The notes: generated by a model from the sequence alone, not told the origin. Positions 7,857 to 16,373 are shown, numbered from the stretch's first letter. The stretch: 64,000 nt of DNA from Deltaproteobacteria bacterium (GCA_016183235.1 JACPFA010000042.1:62001-126000); one strand, 5' to 3'. A program made the numbers and translations.

Positions 7857-8645
7857 TTACAAATACCCCGTGATTAAACCGCTCACTACCAACTGCCAAC
7901 CATCAACCAACACAAACAATAAAAGTTTAAAGGGCAGACTCACGGTAATGGGCGAAAGTTGAAACATCCCCAACGACAAAAGAATATTGGCCACCACCAT
8001 ATCAATCACCAAGAAGGGCAAGAATATCACAAAGCCAATATAAAAAGCTTCAGACAATTCACTAATGATAAACGCCGGCACCAACACCGTAAAATCTTGA
8101 TTGGTAAGACCTGCCCGATCTTCAGGTTTGCGAAGTTTCAACGCCAACTCATGAAACACGGCCTTTTTTTTAGGATGAGTATGCCTGGTTAAAAATTGCC
8201 GAAAGGGTTCTTTGCCTTTATCCACGGCCTCTAGCAAAATCCCTAAACTGGCCTCTGACAAAAGACCTTGGTTGCTGCGCTGTTTGGCGAGATCTTCAGT
8301 GACCTTTTTAACCTCAAGGCCCACTGGCACCATGATATAAACGGTTAAAATCAGGGCCAGGCCGGTAATCACTTGGTTGGGTGGGATTTGCTGAGTGCCA
8401 AGGGCATTACGCACAATCGATAACACCACTGTGATTTTGATAAAAGACGTGCCCATCACGAGCACAATGGGCACCAAGGCCAGGCCCGATAAGGCCGCTA
8501 GCATGACCAAAGGCGTCGCTATAGGTTGTTCGTATTTCCCTTGCGCATACCCAAGCGAAGCTAACAGCACCGGCAAAATTGCCACCGAAAAGACCGACAA
8601 TATTCGTAAAAATTTTTTTATCGTTTGATTAACCATAAATGTCAT
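7857..8645 (-). CDS. sctR: T3SS export apparatus protein SctR (FliP/YscR family)
   Basis: About 262 residues from MTFMVNQT, or 259 from the ATG at 8636. It is an inner-membrane gate protein with a long family signature: SFIKITVVLSIVRNALG, a conserved PNQVITGLALILT segment, the central polar domain, and PAFIISELSEAFYIGF near the C-terminus. The N-terminus (ILSVFSVAILPVLLASLGYAQ) is signal-peptide-like, as in FliP. The open frame extends to 8687, but those residues are coded by a palindromic repeat, so that start is rejected. No convincing Shine-Dalgarno sequence is visible before either start. Confidence 0.93.
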   Translation of the reverse strand: MTFMVNQTIKKFLRILSVFSVAILPVLLASLGYAQGKYEQPIATPLVMLAALSGLALVPIVLVMGTSFIKITVVLSIVRNALGTQQIPPNQVITGLALILTVYIMVPVGLEVKKVTEDLAKQRSNQGLLSEASLGILLEAVDKGKEPFRQFLTRHTHPKKKAVFHELALKLRKPEDRAGLTNQDFTVLVPAFIISELSEAFYIGFVIFLPFLVIDMVVANILLSLGMFQLSPITVSLPFKLLLFVLVDGWQLVVSGLITGYL

Positions 8646-8646
8646 T

Positions 8647-8710
8647 ATGGATCCCGGCTCAAGGCCGGGATGACGTGTAACCGTCATCCCGGCCTTGAGC
8701 CGGGATCCAT
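8647..8710. repeat. Palindromic repeat (GTCATCCCGGCCTTGAGCC)
   Basis: A perfect inverted repeat, ATGGATCCCGGCTCAAGGCC...GGATGAC, an 8-bp loop, and its complement. It occupies the fliO-like/sctR junction and codes the last residues (DPGSRPG) of the FliO-like protein. Confidence 0.85.
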
Positions 8711-9031
8711 TTTAGGCAGTTCACAAATCAAATTCACTTGCTGTTCACTGGCTCCCAGCAAAAGTTTTTTATCTTCGACTTCAATCACATAAAGAGATTT
8801 TTTAGCATCGAGCGGCACCCGGCCCACAATTTGTATGCCTGAATTGCCAAAGCCTTTGTGAATTGCCAGTTTTGGGAAGACATATTTTAAAACGATTAAA
8901 GCCAACATGACCACCAGCCCTAAAATGAAGATCATCTTCAAAAAAGAACCGGTGAAATCGATCCCCCCTTCCATCGGAAAAGGAGTCGGCGTTTGACTCA
9001 CCCAGGTAAAAATAAAAAAAGGAGTTATCAT
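8684..9031 (-). CDS. FliO-like export-apparatus assembly protein
   Basis: 115 residues: one membrane span (about 30-50, MIFILGLVVMLALIVLKYVF) followed by a small soluble domain with the FliO-type string VPLDAKKSLYVIEVEDKKLL and LLGASEQQVNLI. Flagellar FliO helps assemble FliP/SctR. Here it lies directly upstream of sctR, as fliO lies upstream of fliP in flagellar operons, and overlaps the FliN-like gene by 4 bp. FliO is normally regarded as flagellar, so its presence here is notable. The final seven residues come from a palindromic repeat that replaced the native end. Confidence 0.8.
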   Translation of the reverse strand: MITPFFIFTWVSQTPTPFPMEGGIDFTGSFLKMIFILGLVVMLALIVLKYVFPKLAIHKGFGNSGIQIVGRVPLDAKKSLYVIEVEDKKLLLGASEQQVNLICELPKMDPGSRPG

Positions 9032-9351
9032 TCAAACACTTTGATTAAACGAATCCCTAACTTGCCATCTATTTCGACCAATTCACCTTTGGCCATTAAT
9101 CTACCATTGGCAACCAGATCAATCGCCTCATTCGGGTAACGGTTAAACTCAATCACCTGCCCCATCTTCAGCTGAACCAAATCTTTGACGGTGATTGCCT
9201 TCTTAGCTAATACCGCAACCATCTGCACTGGCACATCACTCGCCAGGTTAACTACCTTGGGAGAAGGTGGCGGGTCTTTTGCTGGGGAGCTCGTGTTTTG
9301 GGTCTCAAGAGCTTCCTCGTCAAAATCAAAATCGTCGTTTTCAGTGCTCAC
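9028..9351 (-). CDS. FliN/SctQ C-terminal-like C-ring protein (SpoA domain)
   Basis: 107 residues. An acidic N-terminal region (about 1-35) precedes a SpoA domain (VQMVAVLAKKAITVKDLVQL, GQVIEFNRYPNEAIDLVANG, KLGIRLIKVFE), which forms the cytoplasmic sorting platform or C-ring. As with split HrcQa/HrcQb or flagellar FliM/FliN, the second SpoA domain is encoded separately from the 313-residue upstream protein. It overlaps both neighbours by 4 bp. Confidence 0.9.
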   Translation of the reverse strand: MSTENDDFDFDEEALETQNTSSPAKDPPPSPKVVNLASDVPVQMVAVLAKKAITVKDLVQLKMGQVIEFNRYPNEAIDLVANGRLMAKGELVEIDGKLGIRLIKVFE

Positions 9352-10289
9352 AGTTTACCTCCGTAATAATCTAAAACTTTGATGAGTGCCAATTTTTGGG
9401 AAGCAATCACTTCTCCCAACAAACCTTGGCTGCGATCTTCACCCACTCTTAAAATCACACGCCCCCCCAAGGGTTCTTCTGACTTTTGTGGTTTTAAGTG
9501 CACCATCGTTTCATCAAATAAAATAACATCGCCTTTTTCTAATTGAGCAAGTTCAATCCCTGAAAGCTCTACGTGGCCTAACTCAACCGTCAATTCTGTT
9601 TCAATATAACCAATCTTCTCTAAGCGTTCAACTTTTTCCGGCGAATCACTGCTGCCCTCATACAAAGGCCTGTCTTTTAACAGCACCCCACGCAACAAGG
9701 GATGAGGCAAATAAATCACGACTGAACCTTGGGCTTTGCCTAATTGGAGGGTAGTTTTTAATAAGCAACCTCGTTCGCTAGGAGGGTTCACGCCCTCTAA
9801 ATCTTGAGGTTGTTGCACAATGTCAACAAATCGCAAAGCGGTTACCCCTAACTCGGTCATGGCATTTCTAATCTTGCTTAAAAATTTTAAAACTAAATAT
9901 TGTAAAATCCCCTGCTCAATGGGGGTGGCGTTGCGGATTTGCAGGCTCTCTTCAGACCCACCTAACACCTGAGCCACACTAGCCAAGGCCAAGAGAGAAT
10001 CGATGCGCATCACCCACTTTTCTTGATGTGGCTCCAAGGCCAAAATAACATACACCGCCTTGCCATCTTTAGGACTGATAAATTCTTCAAACGTGCTTTC
10101 ACCAAAACCCTGCCAATGGGCCGAGCAATCTTTGCCAAAATCATTTGCAAAGATTTCTTTGAAAAACCGATGCGCTTCTTCGCTGGAATCGAGAAAAGGG
10201 AGTTTAGCAAATAAAGCATTTTCCAGCTCGATCTGGTGTTTACTAAATTTTTTTAAGCCCGCAAAATCAAAGGGCCTAATTTCAGTCAT
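9348..10289 (-). CDS. sctQ: T3SS sorting-platform protein SctQ (FliM-like)
   Basis: 313 residues. The N-terminal two thirds is a SctQ/FliM-like domain, and a SpoA domain lies at about 230-313 (ELTVELGHVELSGIELAQLE, GDVILFDETMV, KLALIKVLDYYG). Together with the FliN-like product it should build the cytoplasmic ring that recruits SctL/SctN and substrates. It lies 10 bp after the FliK/SctP-like gene and overlaps the FliN-like gene. Confidence 0.85.
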   Translation of the reverse strand: MTEIRPFDFAGLKKFSKHQIELENALFAKLPFLDSSEEAHRFFKEIFANDFGKDCSAHWQGFGESTFEEFISPKDGKAVYVILALEPHQEKWVMRIDSLLALASVAQVLGGSEESLQIRNATPIEQGILQYLVLKFLSKIRNAMTELGVTALRFVDIVQQPQDLEGVNPPSERGCLLKTTLQLGKAQGSVVIYLPHPLLRGVLLKDRPLYEGSSDSPEKVERLEKIGYIETELTVELGHVELSGIELAQLEKGDVILFDETMVHLKPQKSEEPLGGRVILRVGEDRSQGLLGEVIASQKLALIKVLDYYGGKL

Positions 10290-10299
10290 AAACCTCCCT

Positions 10300-11145
10300 T
10301 TACGCTTCTACCACAATTTCAGCCACGGGGATATTTTTATCCAACAAAAGTTGCTGTAGGTTTGATTTTTCCCCTGCCATAAGCTGATGCACGGTTTTGT
10401 CATGATTGCAGCCAAACCAAACATGCACCTTGCCATTTTTTAAACTCACTTTAAGTTTGAGCCCACGAAAAAAATCTTTTTTGAATTGAATCTCCATTTC
10501 TTTACCCAAATGTTGATTCATCCCCAAACGCACCCATTGCACAATTTCTTCTAAAACCGTTTTGGGCACCCTAGGGCCGCTTAGTTTCTGAAGAGATATC
10601 GCCCCTTGGGTAGGTGGTAGTGGCGCCATGGGAATGGCTAGCGGCACTGATTCTTGAGCCGCCGATTTTTTCAATTTAAAAGGATTTTCTTTGGCCGCAG
10701 AAAATAGCCTGCCATGTTCACCCCCACGGCTATCTGAGCCACTCTGCCGCTCCCCCAGTTCTTTCTTGGCGGCAATCTTGCCTCGTGTCAGACCTGCAAC
10801 GCCGCCTTCTCGCTGCGTCTCTTTTTCTCCTGAAGTTTCTTTTTTTTCTTTTAAATCTTTTTGATCTTGATCTTGGCGCCTATCTTTTTGTTCTTGGTGT
10901 TCAACCACCTGGTTAACCATCTGTTGTTTGGGTAGATCGGATTTTTCGGTTGCGGCTGAGGCAGGATCTGCAAAATTTTCTAAAAAATCATCGAAGGCCT
11001 TCTTTTGAGAGCTACGCTCGCTTTGCATGGCCTTTTGAAAGGGATGCGTGAGGGTTGTGCCTTTAGTCGAAGGTTTATCTTTGACCTTTTTTTGATCGGC
11101 CTTATTGGCCTCTTGATTTTGACTCGGTCGATCATCAACCCGCAT
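10300..11145 (-). CDS. FliK/SctP-like needle- or hook-length control protein
   Basis: 281 residues. The first 170 or so are low-complexity, highly charged and Gln/Lys-rich, without membrane segments. The C-terminal part (about 195-281) has the FliK C-terminal pattern: EIQFKKDFFRGLKLKVSLKN, GKVHVWFGC, then a helix and KNIPVAEIVVE. FliK/SctP proteins measure rod or needle length and switch substrate specificity. Sequence in the variable half is poorly conserved in the family, so the call rests on the C-terminus and on its place between sctO/FliJ and sctQ/FliM, as in flagellar operons. Confidence 0.72.
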   Translation of the reverse strand: MRVDDRPSQNQEANKADQKKVKDKPSTKGTTLTHPFQKAMQSERSSQKKAFDDFLENFADPASAATEKSDLPKQQMVNQVVEHQEQKDRRQDQDQKDLKEKKETSGEKETQREGGVAGLTRGKIAAKKELGERQSGSDSRGGEHGRLFSAAKENPFKLKKSAAQESVPLAIPMAPLPPTQGAISLQKLSGPRVPKTVLEEIVQWVRLGMNQHLGKEMEIQFKKDFFRGLKLKVSLKNGKVHVWFGCNHDKTVHQLMAGEKSNLQQLLLDKNIPVAEIVVEA

Positions 11146-11148
11146 GGT

Positions 11149-11640
11149 TTACCCCTTCCTCATTTGGTGGATCACGTTACCCAGTTCATTCAGTTTCTTT
11201 TCTTCGGCCATCGATAATCTCTTTAAAAGTTTTTTCCGCCACAATTCTTTGTGCTTCTCCATAATCTGCAACGACCGGCAAGCATCGATATAGTCTCGCC
11301 TGGCTTGTTTGACCTTTTCTTTGGCCCGTTCAATGGCCTCGATTTGGTCGGTTATTTCTTGCTCTTTTTTCTCAATGTCTTCATTGATCTTTCTAATAAA
11401 ATTCAAATGGATTGAGCTCTCCCTTATTAAGCTCTCCCCACTGCTTAATTTATCGGACATTTCGACTATGGACTTTCTTTTTCGCTCTTTTAATTCTTCT
11501 TTTTCTTTTTTAAGCCTTTTTAACTTCTCCTCTTCTTCTTGGAGCTTTAAGATGGCCTTGGCTAACTTAATCTCTGCCTGTTTTTTATTCTTTTCGCGTA
11601 AATCTAGAAGTACTTGAAGACGATATTTTTCCTTCTTCAT
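11149..11640 (-). CDS. sctO: T3SS stalk protein SctO (FliJ/YscO-like)
   Basis: 163 residues of almost uninterrupted Lys/Glu-rich coiled coil (for example KLQEEEEKLKRLKKEKEEL), starting MKKEKYRLQVLLDLREK, a FliJ-like opening. SctO/FliJ inserts into the SctN ATPase hexamer and contacts SctV. Three-bp spacers on both sides show tight operon packing. Identification is by length, coiled coil and position after the ATPase. Confidence 0.85.
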   Translation of the reverse strand: MKKEKYRLQVLLDLREKNKKQAEIKLAKAILKLQEEEEKLKRLKKEKEELKERKRKSIVEMSDKLSSGESLIRESSIHLNFIRKINEDIEKKEQEITDQIEAIERAKEKVKQARRDYIDACRSLQIMEKHKELWRKKLLKRLSMAEEKKLNELGNVIHQMRKG

Positions 11641-11643
11641 CGA

Positions 11644-12981
11644 TTAAAATAACCCTTTGAGCCGTTCCACCGAATTGTCCAATGTTTCAGTATCATGAAT
11701 TTCTTGTTTTAAAAACTCGTTGACCTCTTCGATCTTCTCAATGGCGTAATCCACCTTGGGGTCAGAGCCGGCTTCATAAGCCCCAATCAAAATAAGGTCG
11801 CGCTCTTTTTCATAATTGGCCACCACTTCTTTTAACTTACGCGCCGCATCGAGGTGATCACGCTCAACGATGTTACTCATCACGCGGCTCACACTTTCAG
11901 AAACATTGATGGCAGGAAAATGATTGCGATTCGCCAAATCACGCGACAAAATAATGTGCCCATCGAGGATCGACCGCACTTCATCGGCCACGGGTTCGGT
12001 CATATCGTCGCCCTCCACCAACACGGTGTAAAACGCGGTAATAGAGCCTTTGTCAGAATTGCCCGTACGCTCTAACAATTTGGGCAAGGTTGAAAAAACC
12101 GAAGGGGTGAAACCCTGCCTGGCCGGCGGCTCGCCCACGGCCAAACCAATTTCACGCAGGGCGCGCGCAAAACGAGTGATGGAGTCCATCATAAAAATAA
12201 CCCGTTTACCCTGATCTCGAAAATACTCCGCAATGGCGGTGGCCACATAAGCAGCCTTACTGCGCACCAAAGAAGGTTGGTCACTTGTTGAAACAATGAC
12301 CACCGAACGTTTCAAGCCTTCTTCACCTAAGTCTTGCTCTAAAAAATCTCTTACCTCACGACCCCGCTCCCCCACCAAACAAATCACATTCACCTCGGCC
12401 TCAGAATTGCGCGCCAACATGCCCAACAGGGTGCTCTTGCCCACCCCGGCGGCTGCAAAAAGCCCCACCCTTTGGCCTTCTCCGCAAGTAAGAATGGCAT
12501 CGATCGATCGCACACCCACCGAAAGGGGTTGAGTGATCCGACGCCGGGTTAAGGGGTCAGGTGGTGATGCATGCACGGGATATTCTTCATCGCAAGGCAG
12601 GGGGCCGTGGACATCTACATCCATGGGGTCCCCAAGGCCATCTAAAATTCTTCCCAATAAACCATCGCCCACCCTCACCTTCAAACAACTACTGGTAGGC
12701 AGCACATCGTTGCCAGGGCCTATGCCTTCTAAATCACCCAAGGGCATTAATAAAACCGTCTCTTCTTTAAACCCCACTACTTCGGCCTTGATGGGTTCTT
12801 TTTTTTGAAAAGGCTGAATGTAGCATAACTCCCCCACGTGCACGCCCGGCACAATGGCCTTAACAACGAGGCCCGTTAATTCCACCACGCGGCCTTTGAT
12901 GCGATAGGTCGAAATGCTGCGAATCGAATGCAAATACTTAAACAAATCGATGATGGGTGGTTGAAAAGATTCATCACGCAT
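11644..12981 (-). CDS. sctN: T3SS ATPase SctN (FliI/YscN family)
   Basis: 445 residues, the usual length. Walker A region GLFAAAGVGKSTLLGML (about 169-185), Walker B VIFMMDSITRFARA, and the family signature GEPPARQGFTPSVFSTLPKL are present. SctN hexamers unfold substrates and strip chaperones at the base of the export gate, controlled by SctL and SctO, both encoded next door. The spacing is 3 bp on each side. Confidence 0.97.
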   Translation of the reverse strand: MRDESFQPPIIDLFKYLHSIRSISTYRIKGRVVELTGLVVKAIVPGVHVGELCYIQPFQKKEPIKAEVVGFKEETVLLMPLGDLEGIGPGNDVLPTSSCLKVRVGDGLLGRILDGLGDPMDVDVHGPLPCDEEYPVHASPPDPLTRRRITQPLSVGVRSIDAILTCGEGQRVGLFAAAGVGKSTLLGMLARNSEAEVNVICLVGERGREVRDFLEQDLGEEGLKRSVVIVSTSDQPSLVRSKAAYVATAIAEYFRDQGKRVIFMMDSITRFARALREIGLAVGEPPARQGFTPSVFSTLPKLLERTGNSDKGSITAFYTVLVEGDDMTEPVADEVRSILDGHIILSRDLANRNHFPAINVSESVSRVMSNIVERDHLDAARKLKEVVANYEKERDLILIGAYEAGSDPKVDYAIEKIEEVNEFLKQEIHDTETLDNSVERLKGLF

Positions 12982-12984
12982 GGC

Positions 12985-13677
12985 TTATATCCCCAAGGCC
13001 TGTTTGATGGCCGTTAATTGCGTTTCGAGTTGAGCATCTAAAGTGCCAATTTCACTTTCGACTAAACAACCGCCTTGGGCCACAGATTCATTCACCCGAA
13101 AGGCAATGCTTTGGTCCGATTCTACTTGTGTAAAAAGCTGGGCCTCTTTGGCCTTGGCCTTTTCATAATCTACCGGATTAAGATGAATAACAATCTTTTG
13201 ACCCATGGCCTCTTTGATGGCTTGTTTGATCACGCCCAATACGGCTTCGTTGTTGGTTTTGAGTTGGTCACCAATCACCCGTTCTGCAATGGCAAACACC
13301 AAGCGGATCATCTCTTTTTCATTATCGGTAAATAATTTTTCGCGAAGTTTTTTGGCTTCCACCATTAATTGCGTCGTGTTGGCTAGGCCCTCTTGATAAC
13401 CTACTTCGTGACCTTCTTGTTTTTTGCTCTGCAGTTCCCCCTCAACTTGGTTGAGAATTTCTTTAGCCATGGCCTTGATTTGATTAGCCTCGGCTTGAGC
13501 TTCCAAAATAATGGCTTTGGCCCTAGCCCCGGCCTCAAACACATCTCTGTCGATCACCGAACTCTTACCTTGCGGTAAAACGATGTTACTTGAGGTTTCC
13601 TCTAGGTTCACCCTTTCCTCGAGTTTAAGCTTTTTCTTTAAATCCTGATTTTTTAAAACCTTGGCCATATTAACCAA
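12985..13677 (-). CDS. sctL: T3SS ATPase regulator SctL (FliH/YscL family)
   Basis: 230 residues: an N-terminal disordered region, a long helix rich in Ala/Gln/Glu (about 50-100), and a C-terminal V-ATPase-E-like domain containing LVFAIAERVIGDQL and a Gly-rich turn (AQGGCLVESEIGTLDAQL) typical of FliH/SctL. The start could be MVNMAKV or the inner ATG three codons later. It ends 3 bp before sctN, which it binds as a dimer in known systems. Confidence 0.9.
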   Translation of the reverse strand: MVNMAKVLKNQDLKKKLKLEERVNLEETSSNIVLPQGKSSVIDRDVFEAGARAKAIILEAQAEANQIKAMAKEILNQVEGELQSKKQEGHEVGYQEGLANTTQLMVEAKKLREKLFTDNEKEMIRLVFAIAERVIGDQLKTNNEAVLGVIKQAIKEAMGQKIVIHLNPVDYEKAKAKEAQLFTQVESDQSIAFRVNESVAQGGCLVESEIGTLDAQLETQLTAIKQALGI

Positions 13678-13736
13678 TTTTAAAGGAAAAATTTAATGTT
13701 TTCAACAACTTCCTTTAAGCTCCGAAAATGCACTTT

Positions 13737-13855
13737 TTTGTCATCCCTGCCCCTGCCGGAGTTCACCCCTGCGCAGGCAGGGGCAGGGGTAAACTCCAGC
13801 TCAGGACCCAGTCTTATACAAATCACTGGATTCCCGCCGTCGCGGGAATGACATT
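13737..13855. repeat. Palindromic repeat with a nested second palindrome
   Basis: An outer GTCATCCCTGCC...GGGAATGAC dyad contains an inserted shorter palindrome (GGAGTTCACCCCTGCGCAGG). The same nested arrangement occurs at 47964-48110 and 50165-50215, and an un-nested version sits inside the hairpin at 52583-52823. Confidence 0.75.
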
Positions 13856-13873
13856 TTTTAAACACTCTCTATT

Positions 13874-14827
13874 TTATGCGAGTTTACTTAAACACTCGAG
13901 GATAAAATTTTGAATTTTTTGGGCTTTTCCAGGGTCATTTTTAGCCACATTCTGCTCTAAATAGCGTTTTAAGAGATACCCTTGTTTGGTAGGAAATTTA
14001 TAGGGTAAGACCTCGAGGTAGGGAAGCAACTCACTCGTCACAGCTTTAGAAAAAACCTGAAACCCTAATTCCAAAAATAAATGATCGGGGCTAATGCCCT
14101 CGATTTGCATGCTTAAGATATTGAGCTGGGCATCTACCTTTGCCTTGGTATCCATGCCTTCCATCTCTTTCATACACCCTTGGAGCAGCCTTGCATCTTG
14201 CACACTTAAGCGGTGCAAGATGGCGCGCAAAGCTGCCTTGTTAACGGCTTTAAGGGCCAAGGCTAATTGACTTAAGCCCACTTGTCGAAACAGCAGCACC
14301 AATTTTTCAACCGGCAAGGCATATAAATTTTGAAGTTCAAGACCCGCTTTAACTTCTGGCTTGGGCAAAAAAGGAAAGCGATTCTCAAAAAGATTTTTGA
14401 TCACCCGCAAAACCTCAGGGGTTGGTTTGCTCTTACCCTTATACTCGCGCACCTGGCGAGCTAAATTTTCGTTCATAGCCCGAATGACTCTTTTTTGCCG
14501 CTCTAAAGGCAAATTGAGCAAGATGATGCGAATAATGGGGGGCGTTTCGTCCCGTAAAAATTCCACAAACCAGCTAGGATCTAGGTCTGAAAAAACCGTA
14601 ACTTCCCAGTCGTCTTTCAATTGCTTTAAAACTTGGGCGATGTTTTTTTTCTGATCTTTGGAGAGATGATTGCTAAAACTTGAAACAAAGGCCTTAACAT
14701 CTTGCTGCTCAGCCACGGGCAACAAAGGTAATAAGGATTCTAATTGATTCTCTCTGGCCAACAATGCCATGGCGGCAAAGGCCTTATTGCGACTTTGGGT
14801 AAAGCTAAGTTTGCTAACAGCCGTCAC
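13874..14827 (-). CDS. FliG-like protein of the T3SS
   Basis: 317 residues, soluble and all-helical. Two stretches resemble FliG: a middle segment FLRDETPPIIRIILLNLPLE (compare the EHPQTIALIL...L region of FliG) and a C-terminal-like segment beginning LFRQVGLSQLALALKAVNK and continuing through LHRLSVQDARLL. FliG is the flagellar rotor and switch protein between FliF and FliM. The gene lies between the ring/rod genes (sctJ, sctI) and sctL, exactly where fliG lies between fliF and fliH. The FliG charged torque helix is not obvious, so a structural adaptor is more likely than a motor part. A divergent SctK-type accessory is the main alternative. Confidence 0.6.
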   Translation of the reverse strand: MTAVSKLSFTQSRNKAFAAMALLARENQLESLLPLLPVAEQQDVKAFVSSFSNHLSKDQKKNIAQVLKQLKDDWEVTVFSDLDPSWFVEFLRDETPPIIRIILLNLPLERQKRVIRAMNENLARQVREYKGKSKPTPEVLRVIKNLFENRFPFLPKPEVKAGLELQNLYALPVEKLVLLFRQVGLSQLALALKAVNKAALRAILHRLSVQDARLLQGCMKEMEGMDTKAKVDAQLNILSMQIEGISPDHLFLELGFQVFSKAVTSELLPYLEVLPYKFPTKQGYLLKRYLEQNVAKNDPGKAQKIQNFILECLSKLA

Positions 14828-14865
14828 GAGTTAAAACCTCCCACGATGTTTGTCATTGAAAGCCT

Positions 14866-15041
14866 CTGTCATTGCGAGGCCAGCCGGCTGAAGCAATCTC
14901 CTCTGTCTAACCGGTGGGATTGCCACGCTCGCCTAAGGGGCTCGCTCGCAATGACACCTAATTCTGTCATTGCGAGCGTCCGCAAAGCAATCTCTTAATT
15001 GCACGAGATTGCTTCGGCCTGTTGGTCTCGCAATGACAGAT
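14866..15041. repeat. REP-like palindrome, two units in tandem
   Basis: Two successive GTCATTGCGAG...GCAATCTC...CTCGCAATGAC units fill the 221-bp space between sctI and the FliG-like gene. They are members of the family at 2625, 31405, 38679, 40714, 42.7 kb and 51063. Confidence 0.85.
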
Positions 15042-15048
15042 ATCTTAT

Positions 15049-15525
15049 TTAAACCTGCATTTGAAAGGGACCGGTGGCGCCTTTAATCCCATATTCGATC
15101 ACTTTAAAGGTTAGCTCGCTTTGAAGGGTCACCCTGGATATTAAGCCTTGCCCGGCAAGAAGGTCCATTTGCGAAACAGGCTGCCCTGAAAAAGCCACTT
15201 CCATCATACGATCCATTTGAAAATAACCATGGTTCAGATCGCTCACAAAATCTAACATTCCACTGGTACCAGGGCCTTGCACAACTTCATATTCACGGGA
15301 AGGATTGAACTCTACACCCTCAGCGCCATAGGTTTTCATTTGTGAGCCTTGGTTGACCGAGCCGAACATATTGTCAATCATATCGACAACGGGTTGATCT
15401 TGGTTGGCGGGGTGAATGGAGTTAAGCAGTTCTGAAAAATTGGTATTGTTCGAAACCTTTTGGGGTTTGTTATCAACGACAGTTTGTAAGGCCTTTTCGT
15501 TTAAGGCCTGAAAAATCGGGTCCAT
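15049..15525 (-). CDS. sctI: T3SS inner rod protein SctI-like
   Basis: 158 residues. The C-terminal third reads as SctI/FliE: MDLLAGQGLISRVTLQSELT followed by FKVIEYGIKGATGPFQMQV, matching the family pattern of a DLLxLQ motif, an alternating helix, E-L-x-x-K-V, and a short amphipathic end. The N-terminal part is longer than in typical SctI (about 80-120 residues). SctI connects the export gate to the needle. It lies 35 bp after the sigma factor gene. Confidence 0.7.
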   Translation of the reverse strand: MDPIFQALNEKALQTVVDNKPQKVSNNTNFSELLNSIHPANQDQPVVDMIDNMFGSVNQGSQMKTYGAEGVEFNPSREYEVVQGPGTSGMLDFVSDLNHGYFQMDRMMEVAFSGQPVSQMDLLAGQGLISRVTLQSELTFKVIEYGIKGATGPFQMQV

Positions 15526-15560
15526 ATGTTTCTCCCTTGTCCCTTCATAACAACAATGAC

Positions 15561-16373
15561 TTACATTGCTGGTTGCACCCTCATTTTACCAGTGGCTTTC
15601 AATTGCATGGTGCTAATCTTTTTAAACAGCAATTCAAGTGCCCTGGCATGGAGCCGGCTGGTCCACGACTTCGATAACTTTAATTTTGAACCTGCTTCTT
15701 CCAGGGTTTTATTTTGAAAATAATACATCTTAATCAATTTTCTTTCTTTATCGGGCAAATCTTCAATGGATTGCCGCATCACTTCTTTAATCTTTTGAAA
15801 CTCCGCTTTGTGCTCGATGTTGTTAGCCTTCTTGTCTTCAATTTCCATGGGTTCTTCAGAGGCATCGAGCGAAATAATATAAATTGAAGCTAAGCTGTTG
15901 ACGGTCTCGTAAAGTTCACCGGCTTCTTGTTCCGCCGGCGCCGCAGGATTTTTACTAACGGCCGCCTCTTCCGACTTGGTTTGCAAATAATCATTGGCCG
16001 CTTGTTCAAACTTGATTTTGGCGTAAAGTGAGCGAGGGATCCAACCGGTTTTACGCAACCCATCAAAGATGGCGCCGCGGATGCGATAGTAAGCAAAGGT
16101 CTTAAAATCAACTCCCATCTTCGGGTCAAAGCGTTTGGCCGCTTCTAAGAGACCTAAGCGAGCGTTGCAAACCACCTCTTCTACATCCACATCGCTCGAC
16201 AGCGTTTGGGCAATTTTGTTGGCAATTGAAGTGGCGTAGGATAAGTACCGCTCGATCAGTGCATCGCGCTTGGAAAGATCCTTTTGGCTTTGGCTAGCAA
16301 GAATCTTTTCCTTCGCCATGATGGGAAGTTTCTTTTTACCGCTACTAGTTTGGATGGCCGCTTGAGTCATCAT
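15561..16373 (-). CDS. FliA-class sigma-70 family RNA polymerase sigma factor
   Basis: 270 residues. Region 2 contains VCNARLGLLEAAKRFDPKMG and FKTFAYYRIRGAIFDGLRKT (FliA/WhiG-type). Region 3 follows (WIPRSL...), and region 4 is EDLPDKERKLIKMYYFQNKT with helix-turn-helix LEEAGSKLKLSKSWTSRLHA. The linker of regions 3 and 4 is longer and more acidic than in FliA. Embedding of a FliA-class sigma factor inside an injectisome operon suggests a dedicated regulator of late T3SS genes. A sigma-54-type promoter (16426-16441) precedes it. The likely target motif is GCAACT-N17-CGATAA, seen before three substrate-like genes. No anti-sigma factor FlgM was recognised in the window. Confidence 0.92.
   Translation of the reverse strand: MMTQAAIQTSSGKKKLPIMAKEKILASQSQKDLSKRDALIERYLSYATSIANKIAQTLSSDVDVEEVVCNARLGLLEAAKRFDPKMGVDFKTFAYYRIRGAIFDGLRKTGWIPRSLYAKIKFEQAANDYLQTKSEEAAVSKNPAAPAEQEAGELYETVNSLASIYIISLDASEEPMEIEDKKANNIEHKAEFQKIKEVMRQSIEDLPDKERKLIKMYYFQNKTLEEAGSKLKLSKSWTSRLHARALELLFKKISTMQLKATGKMRVQPAM

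Noticed and set aside
8646-8687. SctR start in the palindromic repeat
   Set aside because: The extra residues derive from the repeat, and a signal-like N-terminus begins at the later ATG codons.
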